Shown here one piece after another: positions 24,121 to 33,136 of a stretch of 64,000 bases of DNA. The stretch spans positions 17,467-81,466 of the forward strand of contig NZ_BMNB01000032.1 in assembly GCF_014646235.1 (NCBI RefSeq), written 5' to 3'. A program made the position numbers and the translations under genes. Under the pieces are notes generated by a model. The model was not told the DNA's origin. It searched no databases and saw nothing but the letters and a program-made list of their open reading frames with translations. The stretch's first letter is position 1, and every line of letters starts with the position of its first letter. Source of the stretch: Micromonospora sonchi. Lineage in GTDB: Bacteria; Actinomycetota; Actinomycetes; Mycobacteriales; Micromonosporaceae.

Positions 24121-27100
24121 TCACTGTGGCGGTAGGTGGGCCAACTGGACCAGGCGTACCCCCTCGCGACGGGTGAGCAGCCGGCCGCGTCCGGGCGGCA
24201 GTGGACCGGGGCGCACCGCGCCGAGCAGCGCGCCCTCCTCCGGGTTGCCCGACATCACCAGGCCCGAGGTGGACAGTTCGCGCAGCCGCTGCACAACGGG
24301 CTCGTACTGGGCGCGGCCGGCACCGCCGCACCGCCGTACCAGCACCAGGTGCAGTCCGACGTCCCGGGCCTGCGGCAGGTGCTCCTCCAGGGCCCGCAGC
24401 GGATTCGCCGGTCCACTGGCGATCAGGTCGTAGTCGTCGACCAGGACGAACAGCTCCGGCCCGGACCACCAGGACCGGTCGCGCAGCTGTGCCGGATTGA
24501 CCTCCGGGCCGGGGATCCGGCCCTGCATGTAGCCGGCGGCCGACTCGATCAGCTCGGTGGCGTGCGCCGCCGCCGTGCCGTACCCGATCAGGTGCGGTGT
24601 CTCGATGACACCGAGCAGGCTGCGCCGATAGTCCACCAGGATCACCCGAGCCTGTTCCGGGGTGAACCGGGTGACGATCGAGGTGGCCAGGGCGCGCAGG
24701 AACGACGACTTGCCGCACTCGGCGTCGCCGTAGACCACGAAGTGCGGCTCGGCGGCGAAGTCGAGGACGACCGGACGCAGATCCGCCTCGGCGATCCCGA
24801 TCGGGATCCGCAGCCCGGTGGTGGCGTCGAGGTCGAGGTCGGCGTACGGCAGCACCGCAGGAAGGAGCCGCACCCGCGGGGCCGCCGGCCCGGACCAGGC
24901 TTCCCGCACCCGCCGCACGAGGCCGACAGTGTCCGAGTCGGCGGAGCGCGGCAGCGCGGTGAGGAAGTGCAGGCTCTCGGCGGTGATGCCGCGCCCCGGC
25001 TTCTGCTCCGGTACGTCGCCCGCCGCGCGGCGGGCGACCAGCGAGTCGGACGGATCACCGAGGCGCAGCTCCAACCGGGAACCGAAGAGGTCCCGGATGG
25101 CCGGACGGAAATCCAGCCAGCGCACCGCGCTCGCCACCACGTGCAGGCCGTACGACAGGCCGCGGGTGGCGAGGTCGGTGATCAACGGTTCGAGGTCGTC
25201 GTACTCCGTGCGCAGGGTGGCCCACCCGTCGACGACGAGGAAGACGTCACCGAAGAGGTCGTCACCGGGCTCACCGGCCCGGGCCCGGGCGGCGCGGCGC
25301 TGTCGCCAGGCGCTGATCGACTCCACCCCGACTTCGGCGAAGGTGCGTTCCCGATCGGCCAGCAGGGTGGCCATCTCGCCCACCGTGCGTCGCACGCCGG
25401 TGGGGTCGGTCCGGCCGGTGACCCCGCCGACCTGGGGCAGGTCACGCAGCGCGGCCAGCCCGCCGCCGCCGAAGTCGAGACAGTAGACCTGGACCTCGGT
25501 CGGGGTGTGGGTGAGCGCCAACGCGCAGATCATCGTGCGGAGCGTGGTGGACTTGCCGCTCTGCGTACCGCCGACGACCGCGACGTGGCCCGCCGCGCCG
25601 TCCAGCGCCAGCCAGAGCACGTCGCGGCGCTGCTCGTACGGCTTGTCGACCACGGCCACCGGCACCTGCAGCGCCCCGTGCAACTCCGGATTGCCAAAGG
25701 TCAGCCCACGGTGTGGGTCCAGCACGAGCGGCCCGACCAGTTCGTCCAGCGCGGGTGCGCCATCCAGCGGCGGCAGCCACACCTGGTGGGCCGGGGGGCC
25801 CTGCCCGGCGAGCCGCGCGACGAACAGGTCCAGCAGGGTCTCCTGGTTCTCCTCCTCCGGCTCGACAACGGGCGCGGGGGACGGCGGGGCGGGCGTGAAG
25901 TGGGTGGAGAAGGTGAGCAGCCGAGGTCGGGCCGGTCCGGCCGCGGTGGCCTCCGCGCCGCGCCGGCGTACCGGCCCGGAGACGTAGGCGGCCTTGAACC
26001 GCACCAGCGGCTCGGTGCCGAAGCGCAGGTAGCCGTGCCCCGGCGAGCGGGGCAACTGGTGTGCGTCGGGCACCCCGAGCACCGTCCGGGACTCCAGCGC
26101 GGAGAAGGTCCGCAGACCGATCCGGTACGACAGGTGGGTGTCCAGCCCACGCAGCCGGCCCTCCTCCAGCCGCTGCGAAGCCAGCAGCAGATGTACGCCC
26201 AACGACCGGCCCAGCCGACCGATCTGGACGAACAGGTCGATGAAGTCGGGCTTGGCCGACAGCAGTTCGGAGAACTCGTCGCAGATCAGCAGCAGTGATG
26301 GCAGTGGAGCCAGCGGGCTGCCCCCGGCCCGGGCCCGCTCGTAGTCGCGCAGGCTGGCGAAGTTGCCGGCCCGGCGCAGCAGTTCCTGCCGGCGGACCAG
26401 TTCGCCGTTGATCGCGTCGACCATGCGGTCGACCAGGGGCAGCGCGTCGGCCAGGTTGGTGATCACCGCAGCGGTGTGCGGCAGCCGGTCGAAGGAGGCG
26501 AAGGTCGCCCCACCCTTGAAGTCGACCAGCACGAAGTTGAGCTGTTCAGAGGAGTGGCTGGCGGCCAGCCCGAGCACCAGCGTACGCAGCAATTCGGACT
26601 TGCCGGAGCCGGTGGCGCCGATGAGCAGCCCGTGCGGGCCCATGCCGTCCTGCACCGACTCCTTGAGATCCAGCTCGACCGCACCGCCGTCCACGCCGAC
26701 GCCGATGGGCGCCCGCAGTCGGTCCCGCGCCGATCGCGGGGCCCAGCCCTGGTCGGCCGTGAAGTTCTCCGGGTCGCCGATGCCGAGCAGTTCCGGCAGC
26801 CCCGGCTCGACGCCGGGCGTCGCGTCCGTCCTGCGGGTGGCGGCGGCCAGGCGCAGCGGTGCCAACCGGCGGGCCACCGCCTCGGCCTCGGCGAGCGCCA
26901 GTGCGTCGGGGCCGCCGACCTCCGCGGGACCGTCCGCCGAGTGCGAACGCAGCCGGCCCCCGCGCAGCTCGAGGAGCAGGGCGAAGCGGTCGAGCAGCCG
27001 GGGTGGTGGGGTGCCCAGGTCGATCAGGGTGACCGCGTCGATGCCGCCGTCCCCGGCCAGTTCGCTGGTGCCGGTGAGGTCGCCACCGTCCAGGACGACC

Positions 27101-28065
27101 ACCAGGTGCGGCCCGTCGGTGGCGGGACCGGCCGGGTTGAACCGGGACCGGGGGGCCAGCACCTCGTCGAGCAGGCGTTCCAACTCGACCGCCGAACTGG
27201 TCACCAGGCGCACCGGGCCGAGAGCGTCGCTGCGGGTCGGGTGCTGCGCGTGCGGCAGCCACTTGACCCACTCCCAGGCACCGCGGCGTTCCGGTCCGGC
27301 GCAGACGGCGACGAGCAGCTCGTCCGGGGCGTGGAACACCGCGAGCTGGGTGAGCATCGCCCGGACCAGCGCCTGTGCCTCCGCCGACCCCGTCGGGCCG
27401 GTCGGCGTGCCCCGGACGAAGATCCGGGCGAAGCTGCGCAGCGACACGGCCACCGGCAGGTCGGGCACCACGGAGTACGCGTCGAGGAAGCGGCGCAGCG
27501 CGCCGGCCGTCATCGGCTCCAGCTCCTCCAGTGGGCGGGTGACCGGCGGAACCAACGGGGTGGCCAGGGTCTGCGGCCCGACCCCGACCCGCACCACCGC
27601 GAAATCCGGATCGGTGGGACGTCGCTCCCAGACCCGATGGCTGTCCACGGTCGACCAGAGCAGCGCCGGATCCGGATGCCGGTAGTAGAGGCCGGCGCGC
27701 TGCCGCGTCACGGTCTGCCGAACCTGGCGTCGCAGCGTCGTCAGGTGCCGCAGGTACTCGCGGCGGGCCGCCATCATCTCGGACTTCCTGGGGCTGCCCG
27801 AGGCACTGCCCCAGGTGGTCACCAGCATGGCCAGCGAGGAGAGGCCGAACATGCCACCGACCACGTACGAGTAGGCACCGCCGCCCCGGCCGAACATCAT
27901 CGCCATCGCGACCGTGCCACCGAGCATCGGCAGCACCATCAGCATCTGCTGCCAGCGTCCGCCGGTGCCGGCCGGGATCTCCGGTGGTGCCTCGACCGGC
28001 AGCTCACCCGCTGGTATCTGTGGTGCCGGCCGCCGCGGCGGCCGCCGGATGACGACAGTGGACAC
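24121..28065 (-). CDS. eccC: EccC, FtsK/SpoIIIE-type motor ATPase of type VII secretion
   Basis: 1314 residues, a fused EccCa/EccCb. Two N-terminal membrane helices (about 40-85) and a DUF-type stalk precede three ATPase domains. Walker A 1: LIGATGSGKSELL (about 482), with Walker B LLLICDEFSELL. Walker A 2: VVGGTQSGKSTTL (about 830), with B VFLVVDGWATL. Walker A 3: VVYGDAECGKSSFL (about 1110), with B LFVLVDDYDLI. Only domain 1 keeps the Asp-Glu pair, as is usual in EccC, where domain 1 hydrolyses ATP and the others bind substrate. Start is GTG 28065 after AGGAGG. It is divergent from eccD, with 102 bases between. Confidence 0.95.
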   Translation of the reverse strand: MSTVVIRRPPRRPAPQIPAGELPVEAPPEIPAGTGGRWQQMLMVLPMLGGTVAMAMMFGRGGGAYSYVVGGMFGLSSLAMLVTTWGSASGSPRKSEMMAARREYLRHLTTLRRQVRQTVTRQRAGLYYRHPDPALLWSTVDSHRVWERRPTDPDFAVVRVGVGPQTLATPLVPPVTRPLEELEPMTAGALRRFLDAYSVVPDLPVAVSLRSFARIFVRGTPTGPTGSAEAQALVRAMLTQLAVFHAPDELLVAVCAGPERRGAWEWVKWLPHAQHPTRSDALGPVRLVTSSAVELERLLDEVLAPRSRFNPAGPATDGPHLVVVLDGGDLTGTSELAGDGGIDAVTLIDLGTPPPRLLDRFALLLELRGGRLRSHSADGPAEVGGPDALALAEAEAVARRLAPLRLAAATRRTDATPGVEPGLPELLGIGDPENFTADQGWAPRSARDRLRAPIGVGVDGGAVELDLKESVQDGMGPHGLLIGATGSGKSELLRTLVLGLAASHSSEQLNFVLVDFKGGATFASFDRLPHTAAVITNLADALPLVDRMVDAINGELVRRQELLRRAGNFASLRDYERARAGGSPLAPLPSLLLICDEFSELLSAKPDFIDLFVQIGRLGRSLGVHLLLASQRLEEGRLRGLDTHLSYRIGLRTFSALESRTVLGVPDAHQLPRSPGHGYLRFGTEPLVRFKAAYVSGPVRRRGAEATAAGPARPRLLTFSTHFTPAPPSPAPVVEPEEENQETLLDLFVARLAGQGPPAHQVWLPPLDGAPALDELVGPLVLDPHRGLTFGNPELHGALQVPVAVVDKPYEQRRDVLWLALDGAAGHVAVVGGTQSGKSTTLRTMICALALTHTPTEVQVYCLDFGGGGLAALRDLPQVGGVTGRTDPTGVRRTVGEMATLLADRERTFAEVGVESISAWRQRRAARARAGEPGDDLFGDVFLVVDGWATLRTEYDDLEPLITDLATRGLSYGLHVVASAVRWLDFRPAIRDLFGSRLELRLGDPSDSLVARRAAGDVPEQKPGRGITAESLHFLTALPRSADSDTVGLVRRVREAWSGPAAPRVRLLPAVLPYADLDLDATTGLRIPIGIAEADLRPVVLDFAAEPHFVVYGDAECGKSSFLRALATSIVTRFTPEQARVILVDYRRSLLGVIETPHLIGYGTAAAHATELIESAAGYMQGRIPGPEVNPAQLRDRSWWSGPELFVLVDDYDLIASGPANPLRALEEHLPQARDVGLHLVLVRRCGGAGRAQYEPVVQRLRELSTSGLVMSGNPEEGALLGAVRPGPLPPGRGRLLTRREGVRLVQLAHLPPQ

Positions 28066-28167
28066 TCATCCTCCTGACCGCGTTCGGTAACGCGAACCTG
28101 GCTCATCGTAGGTAAAGTCCTTCCGTCCGCGCAGCCGTCACCCCCTGTTCGACATGGAGATCATTCA

Positions 28168-29568
28168 ATGACAATCGGGCTGGCCCGGGTCAGCGTCAAT
28201 GCCCCTCAGCGGCGGGTGGACGTGGCTCTGCCGGAGCAGGTTCCGCTCGTCGAACTGCTGCCCGAGGTGCTGCGCCACGTGGGCGAAGGACTCGCCGACG
28301 ACGGCGAACGGCACGGCGGCTGGGTGCTACGGCGCTGCGACGGCAGCGTGCTGGTGACCGCGCAGACCCTGCTCACCCAGGGCGTCCGCGACGGCGAGGT
28401 GCTGCACCTGGTGCCGGCCCGCGCCGAATGGCCCGAGCTGGAGTACGACGACGTGGTGGAGGCCATCCTCGACGGCGCGCGGCGGCGCGGCGGCGCCTGG
28501 TCGCCCCACGCCACCCGGGCCGCCGCGCTGGGCGGTGCCGGGGTCCCGCTCGCCGTCGGCCTGCTCGCCCTGCTGGCCGGTGGACCGGGCCAGGCGGCCG
28601 GCTGGCAGGCCGCGACCCTGGTGGCGGTACTGCTCGTGCTGGCCGGCACGGTGCTGTCCCGCGCCCAGGGCGACGGGCCGGCCGGGGCGGCCGTCGGCGG
28701 CTATGCGCTCCCCTACGCGGCGGCGGCCGGTGCGCTCGCCGTCAGCTCGGGCGACCCGGTCGGACCGCTCGCCCCGCTGCGCTGGATCGGCGCGGCCGAA
28801 CTGCTGGCCGGTTCGGCGGCGCTGCTGCTGGTCTCGGTGCTCGGGCTGCTCGGGGTGGCGACCCGACTACGGATCTTCGTGGCCGGGGTGATGGCGGGCG
28901 CCGTCGGCCTGCCGGCCGCCCTCGGCGGCCTGTTGCTGGGTCCGGCGGGCACGGCGGCTGTGCTGCTCTGCGTGCTGCCCTTCGCGATCGGGGCGATCCC
29001 GCTGCTGGCCATCCGGCTGGGCAAGGTGCCACTGCCGCCGATCACCCTGCCCACCGGTGCCCCGGACGACCCGGACCGGGCCCGCGACCTGCCCGACCGG
29101 GGACGGGTGTACGCGGCGGTGGCCCGCACCGAGGAGATGCTGACCGGGATGCTGATCGCGCACGGGGTGCTGGCCGCGGCCGCCGCGGTGGTTCTCGGTG
29201 TCACCGGTGGCCATGCCGGCCGGCTGCTCGTCGCGGTGGCCTCGGCGGTGCTGCTGCTGCGCGCCCGGCTCTTCGCGGCGGTGCGACACCGGGTGCCGCT
29301 GGTGCTCGCCGGATCGGTCGGATACGCCGTCCTCGGCGCGGTGCTCACCGCGCAGACCGGCCCGACCGGTCAACTCGCCCTGGCGGTCGGGGGGCTGCTG
29401 GTCGCCCTGGTGGTGGTGGCCAGCGGCATCACGTACGCCCGTCGGCCGGTCTCCCCGTACCTCGGTCGGCTCGCCGACGTCACCGACACCGTCCTGGTGG
29501 TCTCCGTCGTGCCGATCGCCTGCGCGGTGCTCGGCCTCTACGAGCGGGCCCGGGGGCTGCTCGGCTGA
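28168..29568 (+). CDS. eccD: EccD, membrane channel subunit of type VII secretion
   Basis: 466 residues. Residues about 1-90 form the ubiquitin-like YukD domain (ARVSVNAPQRRVDVALPEQV ... LLTQGVRDGEVLHLVPA). About eleven hydrophobic helices follow from residue 120 to the end (for instance AALGGAGVPLAVGLLALLAGG). EccD dimers surround the central pore of the ESX inner-membrane complex. Here only eccC, eccD and mycP are present; eccB, eccE and esx substrate genes are absent from the window. The stop codon is inside a strong hairpin shared with ppa. Confidence 0.92.
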   Translation: MTIGLARVSVNAPQRRVDVALPEQVPLVELLPEVLRHVGEGLADDGERHGGWVLRRCDGSVLVTAQTLLTQGVRDGEVLHLVPARAEWPELEYDDVVEAILDGARRRGGAWSPHATRAAALGGAGVPLAVGLLALLAGGPGQAAGWQAATLVAVLLVLAGTVLSRAQGDGPAGAAVGGYALPYAAAAGALAVSSGDPVGPLAPLRWIGAAELLAGSAALLLVSVLGLLGVATRLRIFVAGVMAGAVGLPAALGGLLLGPAGTAAVLLCVLPFAIGAIPLLAIRLGKVPLPPITLPTGAPDDPDRARDLPDRGRVYAAVARTEEMLTGMLIAHGVLAAAAAVVLGVTGGHAGRLLVAVASAVLLLRARLFAAVRHRVPLVLAGSVGYAVLGAVLTAQTGPTGQLALAVGGLLVALVVVASGITYARRPVSPYLGRLADVTDTVLVVSVVPIACAVLGLYERARGLLG

Positions 29569-29582
29569 GCAGCCCCCGGGCC
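29547..29582. terminator. Bidirectional terminator between eccD and ppa
   Basis: A perfect 16-base-pair stem: GGCCCGGGGGCTGCTC (29547-29562), loop GGCT, GAGCAGCCCCCGGGCC (29567-29582). The left arm encodes the last EccD residues and the stop TGA is at the loop. The right arm ends 15 bases from the ppa stop. Confidence 0.8.
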
Positions 29583-29596
29583 AGTCGAGACATCGG

Positions 29597-30103
29597 TCAG
29601 TGAGTGGTTTCCCCGCGCTCCGCGGCGTCCCTGGCCCGCTGGTACGACGCCTGGATCTCGGCCTCGGCCTCGGTACGCCCCACCCAGGTCGCGCCCTCGA
29701 CCGACTTGCCCGGCTCCAGGTCCTTGTACACCTCGAAGAAGTGCTGGATCTCCAGCCGATCGAACTCGCCGAGGTGGTGGATGTCACGCAGGTGTTCCTG
29801 TCGCGGATCCTCGTAGGGGACGCAGAGGACCTTGTCGTCGCCGCCCTTCTCGTCCGTCATCCGGAACATGCCGATGGTGCGGCACCGGATCAGGCAGCCC
29901 GGGAAGGTCGGCTCGGGCACCAGCACGAGGGCGTCCAGCGGGTCGCCGTCCGCGCCCAGGGTGCCCTCGATGAAGCCGTAGTCCGCCGGGTACTGGGTGG
30001 AGGTGAAGAGCGTGCGGTCCAGCCGGATCCGGCCGGTCACGTGGTCCACCTCGTACTTGTTGCGGTGACCCTTCGGGATCTCAACCGTGACGTCGAAATC
30101 CAT
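29597..30103 (-). CDS. ppa: Inorganic pyrophosphatase (family I)
   Basis: 168 residues from ATG 30103, preceded by GAGGGAG at good spacing; longer in-frame starts upstream are less likely. It begins MDFDVTVEIPKGHRNKYEVD and carries the signature ADYGFIEGTLGADGDPLDAL with the D-x-D-P-x-D metal ligands, then LCVPYEDPR and HHLGEFDRLEIQHFFEVYK. The enzyme hydrolyses pyrophosphate and pulls biosynthetic reactions forward. It is divergent from dacB and convergent with eccD, as in the ppa-dacB pair of mycobacteria. Confidence 0.96.
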   Translation of the reverse strand: MDFDVTVEIPKGHRNKYEVDHVTGRIRLDRTLFTSTQYPADYGFIEGTLGADGDPLDALVLVPEPTFPGCLIRCRTIGMFRMTDEKGGDDKVLCVPYEDPRQEHLRDIHHLGEFDRLEIQHFFEVYKDLEPGKSVEGATWVGRTEAEAEIQASYQRARDAAERGETTH

Positions 30104-30255
30104 CTGCACGCTCCCTCGTTCGCCCACGCTGGCTTGATGCCGAACCGGCGGCCGACCCGGACAGGCGATTGCGCACCCACCGACTCCGGCCGCCGCATAG
30201 TCTTCGGACCGAAGTAGTGTCACCCAGGCCGGTTCCAGACTGGGAGGAGGGGGTA

Positions 30256-32007
30256 GTGGGGAGGGAAGATTCACACTACCGATCCGGGAGCCCTGGTGAG
30301 GCCGGTGCCGGCCAGCCGGCGACCGGACGGGTGCCGGTTCCCGACGCGCAGGCCCTCCGGCCGCAATCTCCGGCTCCGCTCACGCCACCAGCATCCGGCC
30401 CGTCCGCCTCGTCCCACCGGGGCACTGCCTCGGTGCGGGGTGCCGCCGAAGCGACGCCCGAGTTGACGGCGGGAAACCGCCCAAAGCTGGACGGAACCAC
30501 TCTGACGCCCGATCAGCCACCGGGTGGCGAGGGTCGATTCGCTGGCGCCGTTGCGCAGCCGCCCCGGTCCGCCTCCCGCCGTCGGCGGCTGCCGCTGCTG
30601 CTCGCCGCCGTGCTGGTGCTCGTTCTCGTCGCGGTGGGGCTGGTCGTGACTCGTCCCGGACCTGTAGGGCGTTGGCTGGGCGACGGACCCGCCGGTCCCG
30701 CCAGCACCGGGGCGCCCGAACCCGTGCCGGTCGCGGTGCTGGCCACAGCCGACGTCAGTGCACCGATGCCCGGTGCCGAAGGGCTGCGTGCGGTGCTCGA
30801 TCCGCTGGTCGGCGACACCGCCCTCGGCGGTCGGGTCAACCTGGCGGTTGCCGACGTGCTCACCGGGCAGTCGCTCTTCGACCGGGGCGGTGGTGAGGGC
30901 ACCGTGCCGGCTTCGGTGACCAAGCTGCTGACCGCGGTGGCCGCGCTCACCGCGCGCGGCCCGGGATACCGGATCCCGACCCGGGTGGTGGCCGGATCGG
31001 AACCGGGTGAGGTGGTGATCGTCGGCGGCGGCGATCCGACCCTGGCGGCCGGTGCCAAGGGCTTCTATCCAGGAGCCGCGAGCCTGAAGGACCTCGCCGG
31101 CCAGGTGCGTACGGCGCTGGGCGGGACCACGCCGACCCGGGTCGTCGTCGATGCGTCGCTCTACCCCGGGCCGGTGCACGAGCCGGGCTGGGACGAGGAC
31201 ATCCCCACCCACGGGTACGGCGCCGCAGTGACCGCGCTGATGCTCGACGGCGCGCGCAAGGACCCCAAGGCGACCCAGGGGTGGGCCGAGCGGGTTCCCC
31301 AGCCGGAGCTCACCGCCGGCCGGGCCTTCGCCCGCCTGCTCGGCGTACCGGAGACCGCAGTGCGGCGGGGCACCGCTCCGGCGGCGCCGACCGAGGCGAC
31401 CGGGACGCCGGCCGGGACCGTCGAGCCTGGCGCCGAGTTGGGCGTGGTGCACTCCCCGCCGCTGATCCGGCTGGTCGACATCATGATCAGCGAGAGCGAC
31501 AACATCGTCGCCGAGGCGTTGGCCCGCCAGGTCGCCCTGGCCCGTGACCAGCCCGCCTCGTTCGCCGGTGCCGCCGCGGCGATGACCGACGTGCTGACCG
31601 AACTGGGCCTGCCGGTCGACGGCATGCGGCTCGCCGACGGCAGTGGTCTGTCCCGCACGAACCGGATCAGTCCGGTGCTGCTGACCGAAATGCTGGCGCT
31701 CGCGGCCAGCCCGGACCGGCCCGAGCTCGGCGGCGTCTTCAGCGGGCTTCCGGTCGGCGGCTGGTCCGGCACACTGCGCGACCGTTACGGCTCGGCGCCG
31801 GGCACGGCCGCCGGCGCCGGGGTGGTCCGGGCCAAGACGGGCACGTTGACCAAGGTGCACGCCATCGCCGGGGTGGTCACCACGGCCGAAGGTCGGTTGC
31901 TGACCTTCGCCGTGCTCACCGACCAGGTCGCGCCGGACGGGATGGAGCCCGCCCGAGCGGCCCTCGACCGGATCGCGGCGGCCCTCGCCACCTGCGGCTG
32001 TCACTGA
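30256..32007 (+). CDS. dacB: D-alanyl-D-alanine carboxypeptidase/endopeptidase (PBP4 type, S13)
   Basis: 583 residues from GTG 30256 (GGGAGGAGGGGG upstream). A long Pro/Ala-rich cytosolic leader of about 110 residues precedes one membrane helix (LPLLLAAVLVLVLVAVGLVV). The S13 domain keeps all penicillin-binding motifs: S220-V-T-K (PASVTKLLTA), S414-D-N (SESDNIVAEALAR) and K527-T-G (RAKTGTLTKVHAIAG). It trims peptidoglycan stem peptides or cross-links outside the membrane. The extended disordered N-terminus is longer than in enteric PBP4. It is followed after 51 bases by the DUF2342 gene. Confidence 0.93.
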   Translation: MGREDSHYRSGSPGEAGAGQPATGRVPVPDAQALRPQSPAPLTPPASGPSASSHRGTASVRGAAEATPELTAGNRPKLDGTTLTPDQPPGGEGRFAGAVAQPPRSASRRRRLPLLLAAVLVLVLVAVGLVVTRPGPVGRWLGDGPAGPASTGAPEPVPVAVLATADVSAPMPGAEGLRAVLDPLVGDTALGGRVNLAVADVLTGQSLFDRGGGEGTVPASVTKLLTAVAALTARGPGYRIPTRVVAGSEPGEVVIVGGGDPTLAAGAKGFYPGAASLKDLAGQVRTALGGTTPTRVVVDASLYPGPVHEPGWDEDIPTHGYGAAVTALMLDGARKDPKATQGWAERVPQPELTAGRAFARLLGVPETAVRRGTAPAAPTEATGTPAGTVEPGAELGVVHSPPLIRLVDIMISESDNIVAEALARQVALARDQPASFAGAAAAMTDVLTELGLPVDGMRLADGSGLSRTNRISPVLLTEMLALAASPDRPELGGVFSGLPVGGWSGTLRDRYGSAPGTAAGAGVVRAKTGTLTKVHAIAGVVTTAEGRLLTFAVLTDQVAPDGMEPARAALDRIAAALATCGCH

Positions 32008-32045
32008 GCGGGCCGACGGATCGGGGCAGGGTGTCCCGGCACGGG

Positions 32046-32051
32046 TACCGT
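32046..32051 (+). promoter_or_regulatory. -10 element, leaderless start of the DUF2342 gene
   Basis: TACCGT ends 7 bases before the ATG at 32059. An alternative GTG at 32050 overlaps this element and is therefore unlikely. Confidence 0.5.
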
Positions 32052-32058
32052 GGGTCGC

Positions 32059-33126
32059 ATGGCGCAGTTCGTGGACTGGGATCTGGCCGTCGCGACCGCG
32101 GGGGCACTGGGTAAGTCGGGCCCCCGGGTGTCGTACGCAGAGGCCACCGAGGTGGTCGTCGACCTGCGCCGGCTGACCGACGAGGCGGCCGAGCACGTCG
32201 CCACACACACCGGCCTGACGTCACAGGTGGCGCACCCGCCGGTGCGGGTCGTCGACCGGCGGGACTGGGCCGCGACCAACGTCGCCGGCCTGCGTGAGGT
32301 GATCACGCCCCTGGTCGGCCGGCTCACCGAGCACAAGCAGCCCGGCGCGTTGGCCGAGGCGGTCGGCTCCCGGGTCACCGGGGTGCAGGCGGGCACCGTG
32401 CTGGCGTACCTGTCCGGGCGGGTGCTCGGCCAGTACGAGGTCTTCTCCGCCGATCCGGGGCAACTGCTGCTCGTCGCGCCGAACATCGTCGAGGTGGAGC
32501 GCAAGCTGGGCGCCGACCCGCGTGACTTCCGGCTCTGGGTCTGCCTGCACGAGGTGACCCACCGGACGCAGTTCACCGCCGTGCCGTGGATGCGGGCGTA
32601 CTTCCTCGGCGAGGTGCAGGCCTTCGTGGACGCCGCGCAGGGCGGCGAGCATCTGCTGGACCGGCTGCGCCGGGGCGTGGGCACCCTCGCCGACGTGGTC
32701 CGCAACCCGCAGGGCCGGGCCAGCGTGCTGGACATCGTGCAGACACCGGGGCAGCGCGCGGTGCTGGACCGGTTGACCGCGCTGATGACCCTGCTGGAGG
32801 GGCACGCCGAGTTCGTGATGGACGGCGTCGGCCCGCAGGTGATTCCGAGCGTGGAGCGGATCCGGGCCGGGTTCAACCGGCGCCGGGAGGCCGGCAACCC
32901 GGTGGAGAAGGCGGTCCGGCGGCTGATCGGCATCGACGTCAAGATGCGGCAGTACGCTGAGGGCCGCAAGTTCGTGCACGCGGTGGTCGAGCGGGTCGGC
33001 ATGGCCGGTTTCAACCGGGTCTTCGAGTCACCGTTGACCCTGCCCCGACTGTCCGAGCTGAGTGAACCGGACGCCTGGGTGGCCCGGGTGCACGGCCCGG
33101 TCGGCCCGGTGCCGGACGCGGGCTGA
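32059..33126 (+). CDS. Zinc-dependent metalloprotease, DUF2342/F420-associated family
   Basis: 355 residues starting MAQFVDWDLAVATAGAL. The zinc motif HEVTH is in WVCLHEVTHRTQF, with a downstream EGHAEFVMDGVG supplying further ligands, as in this family. The family is often annotated as coenzyme F420 biosynthesis-associated, although no direct role is proven. M. tuberculosis has the homologue Rv3626c in the same position between dacB and tilS. The tilS start lies 10 bases downstream, so the two are probably co-transcribed. Confidence 0.85.
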   Translation: MAQFVDWDLAVATAGALGKSGPRVSYAEATEVVVDLRRLTDEAAEHVATHTGLTSQVAHPPVRVVDRRDWAATNVAGLREVITPLVGRLTEHKQPGALAEAVGSRVTGVQAGTVLAYLSGRVLGQYEVFSADPGQLLLVAPNIVEVERKLGADPRDFRLWVCLHEVTHRTQFTAVPWMRAYFLGEVQAFVDAAQGGEHLLDRLRRGVGTLADVVRNPQGRASVLDIVQTPGQRAVLDRLTALMTLLEGHAEFVMDGVGPQVIPSVERIRAGFNRRREAGNPVEKAVRRLIGIDVKMRQYAEGRKFVHAVVERVGMAGFNRVFESPLTLPRLSELSEPDAWVARVHGPVGPVPDAG

Positions 33127-33136
33127 GCACCCGTCC

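Noticed and set aside
24136..28077. Plus-strand frames of 440-720 codons across eccC
   Set aside because: Shadows of EccC, whose minus-strand frame has three P-loops and full-length similarity.
30202..30214. CTTCGG-A-CCGAAG palindrome between ppa and dacB
   Set aside because: A perfect 13-base palindrome, but isolated, with no second copy and no regulator nearby; could be chance.
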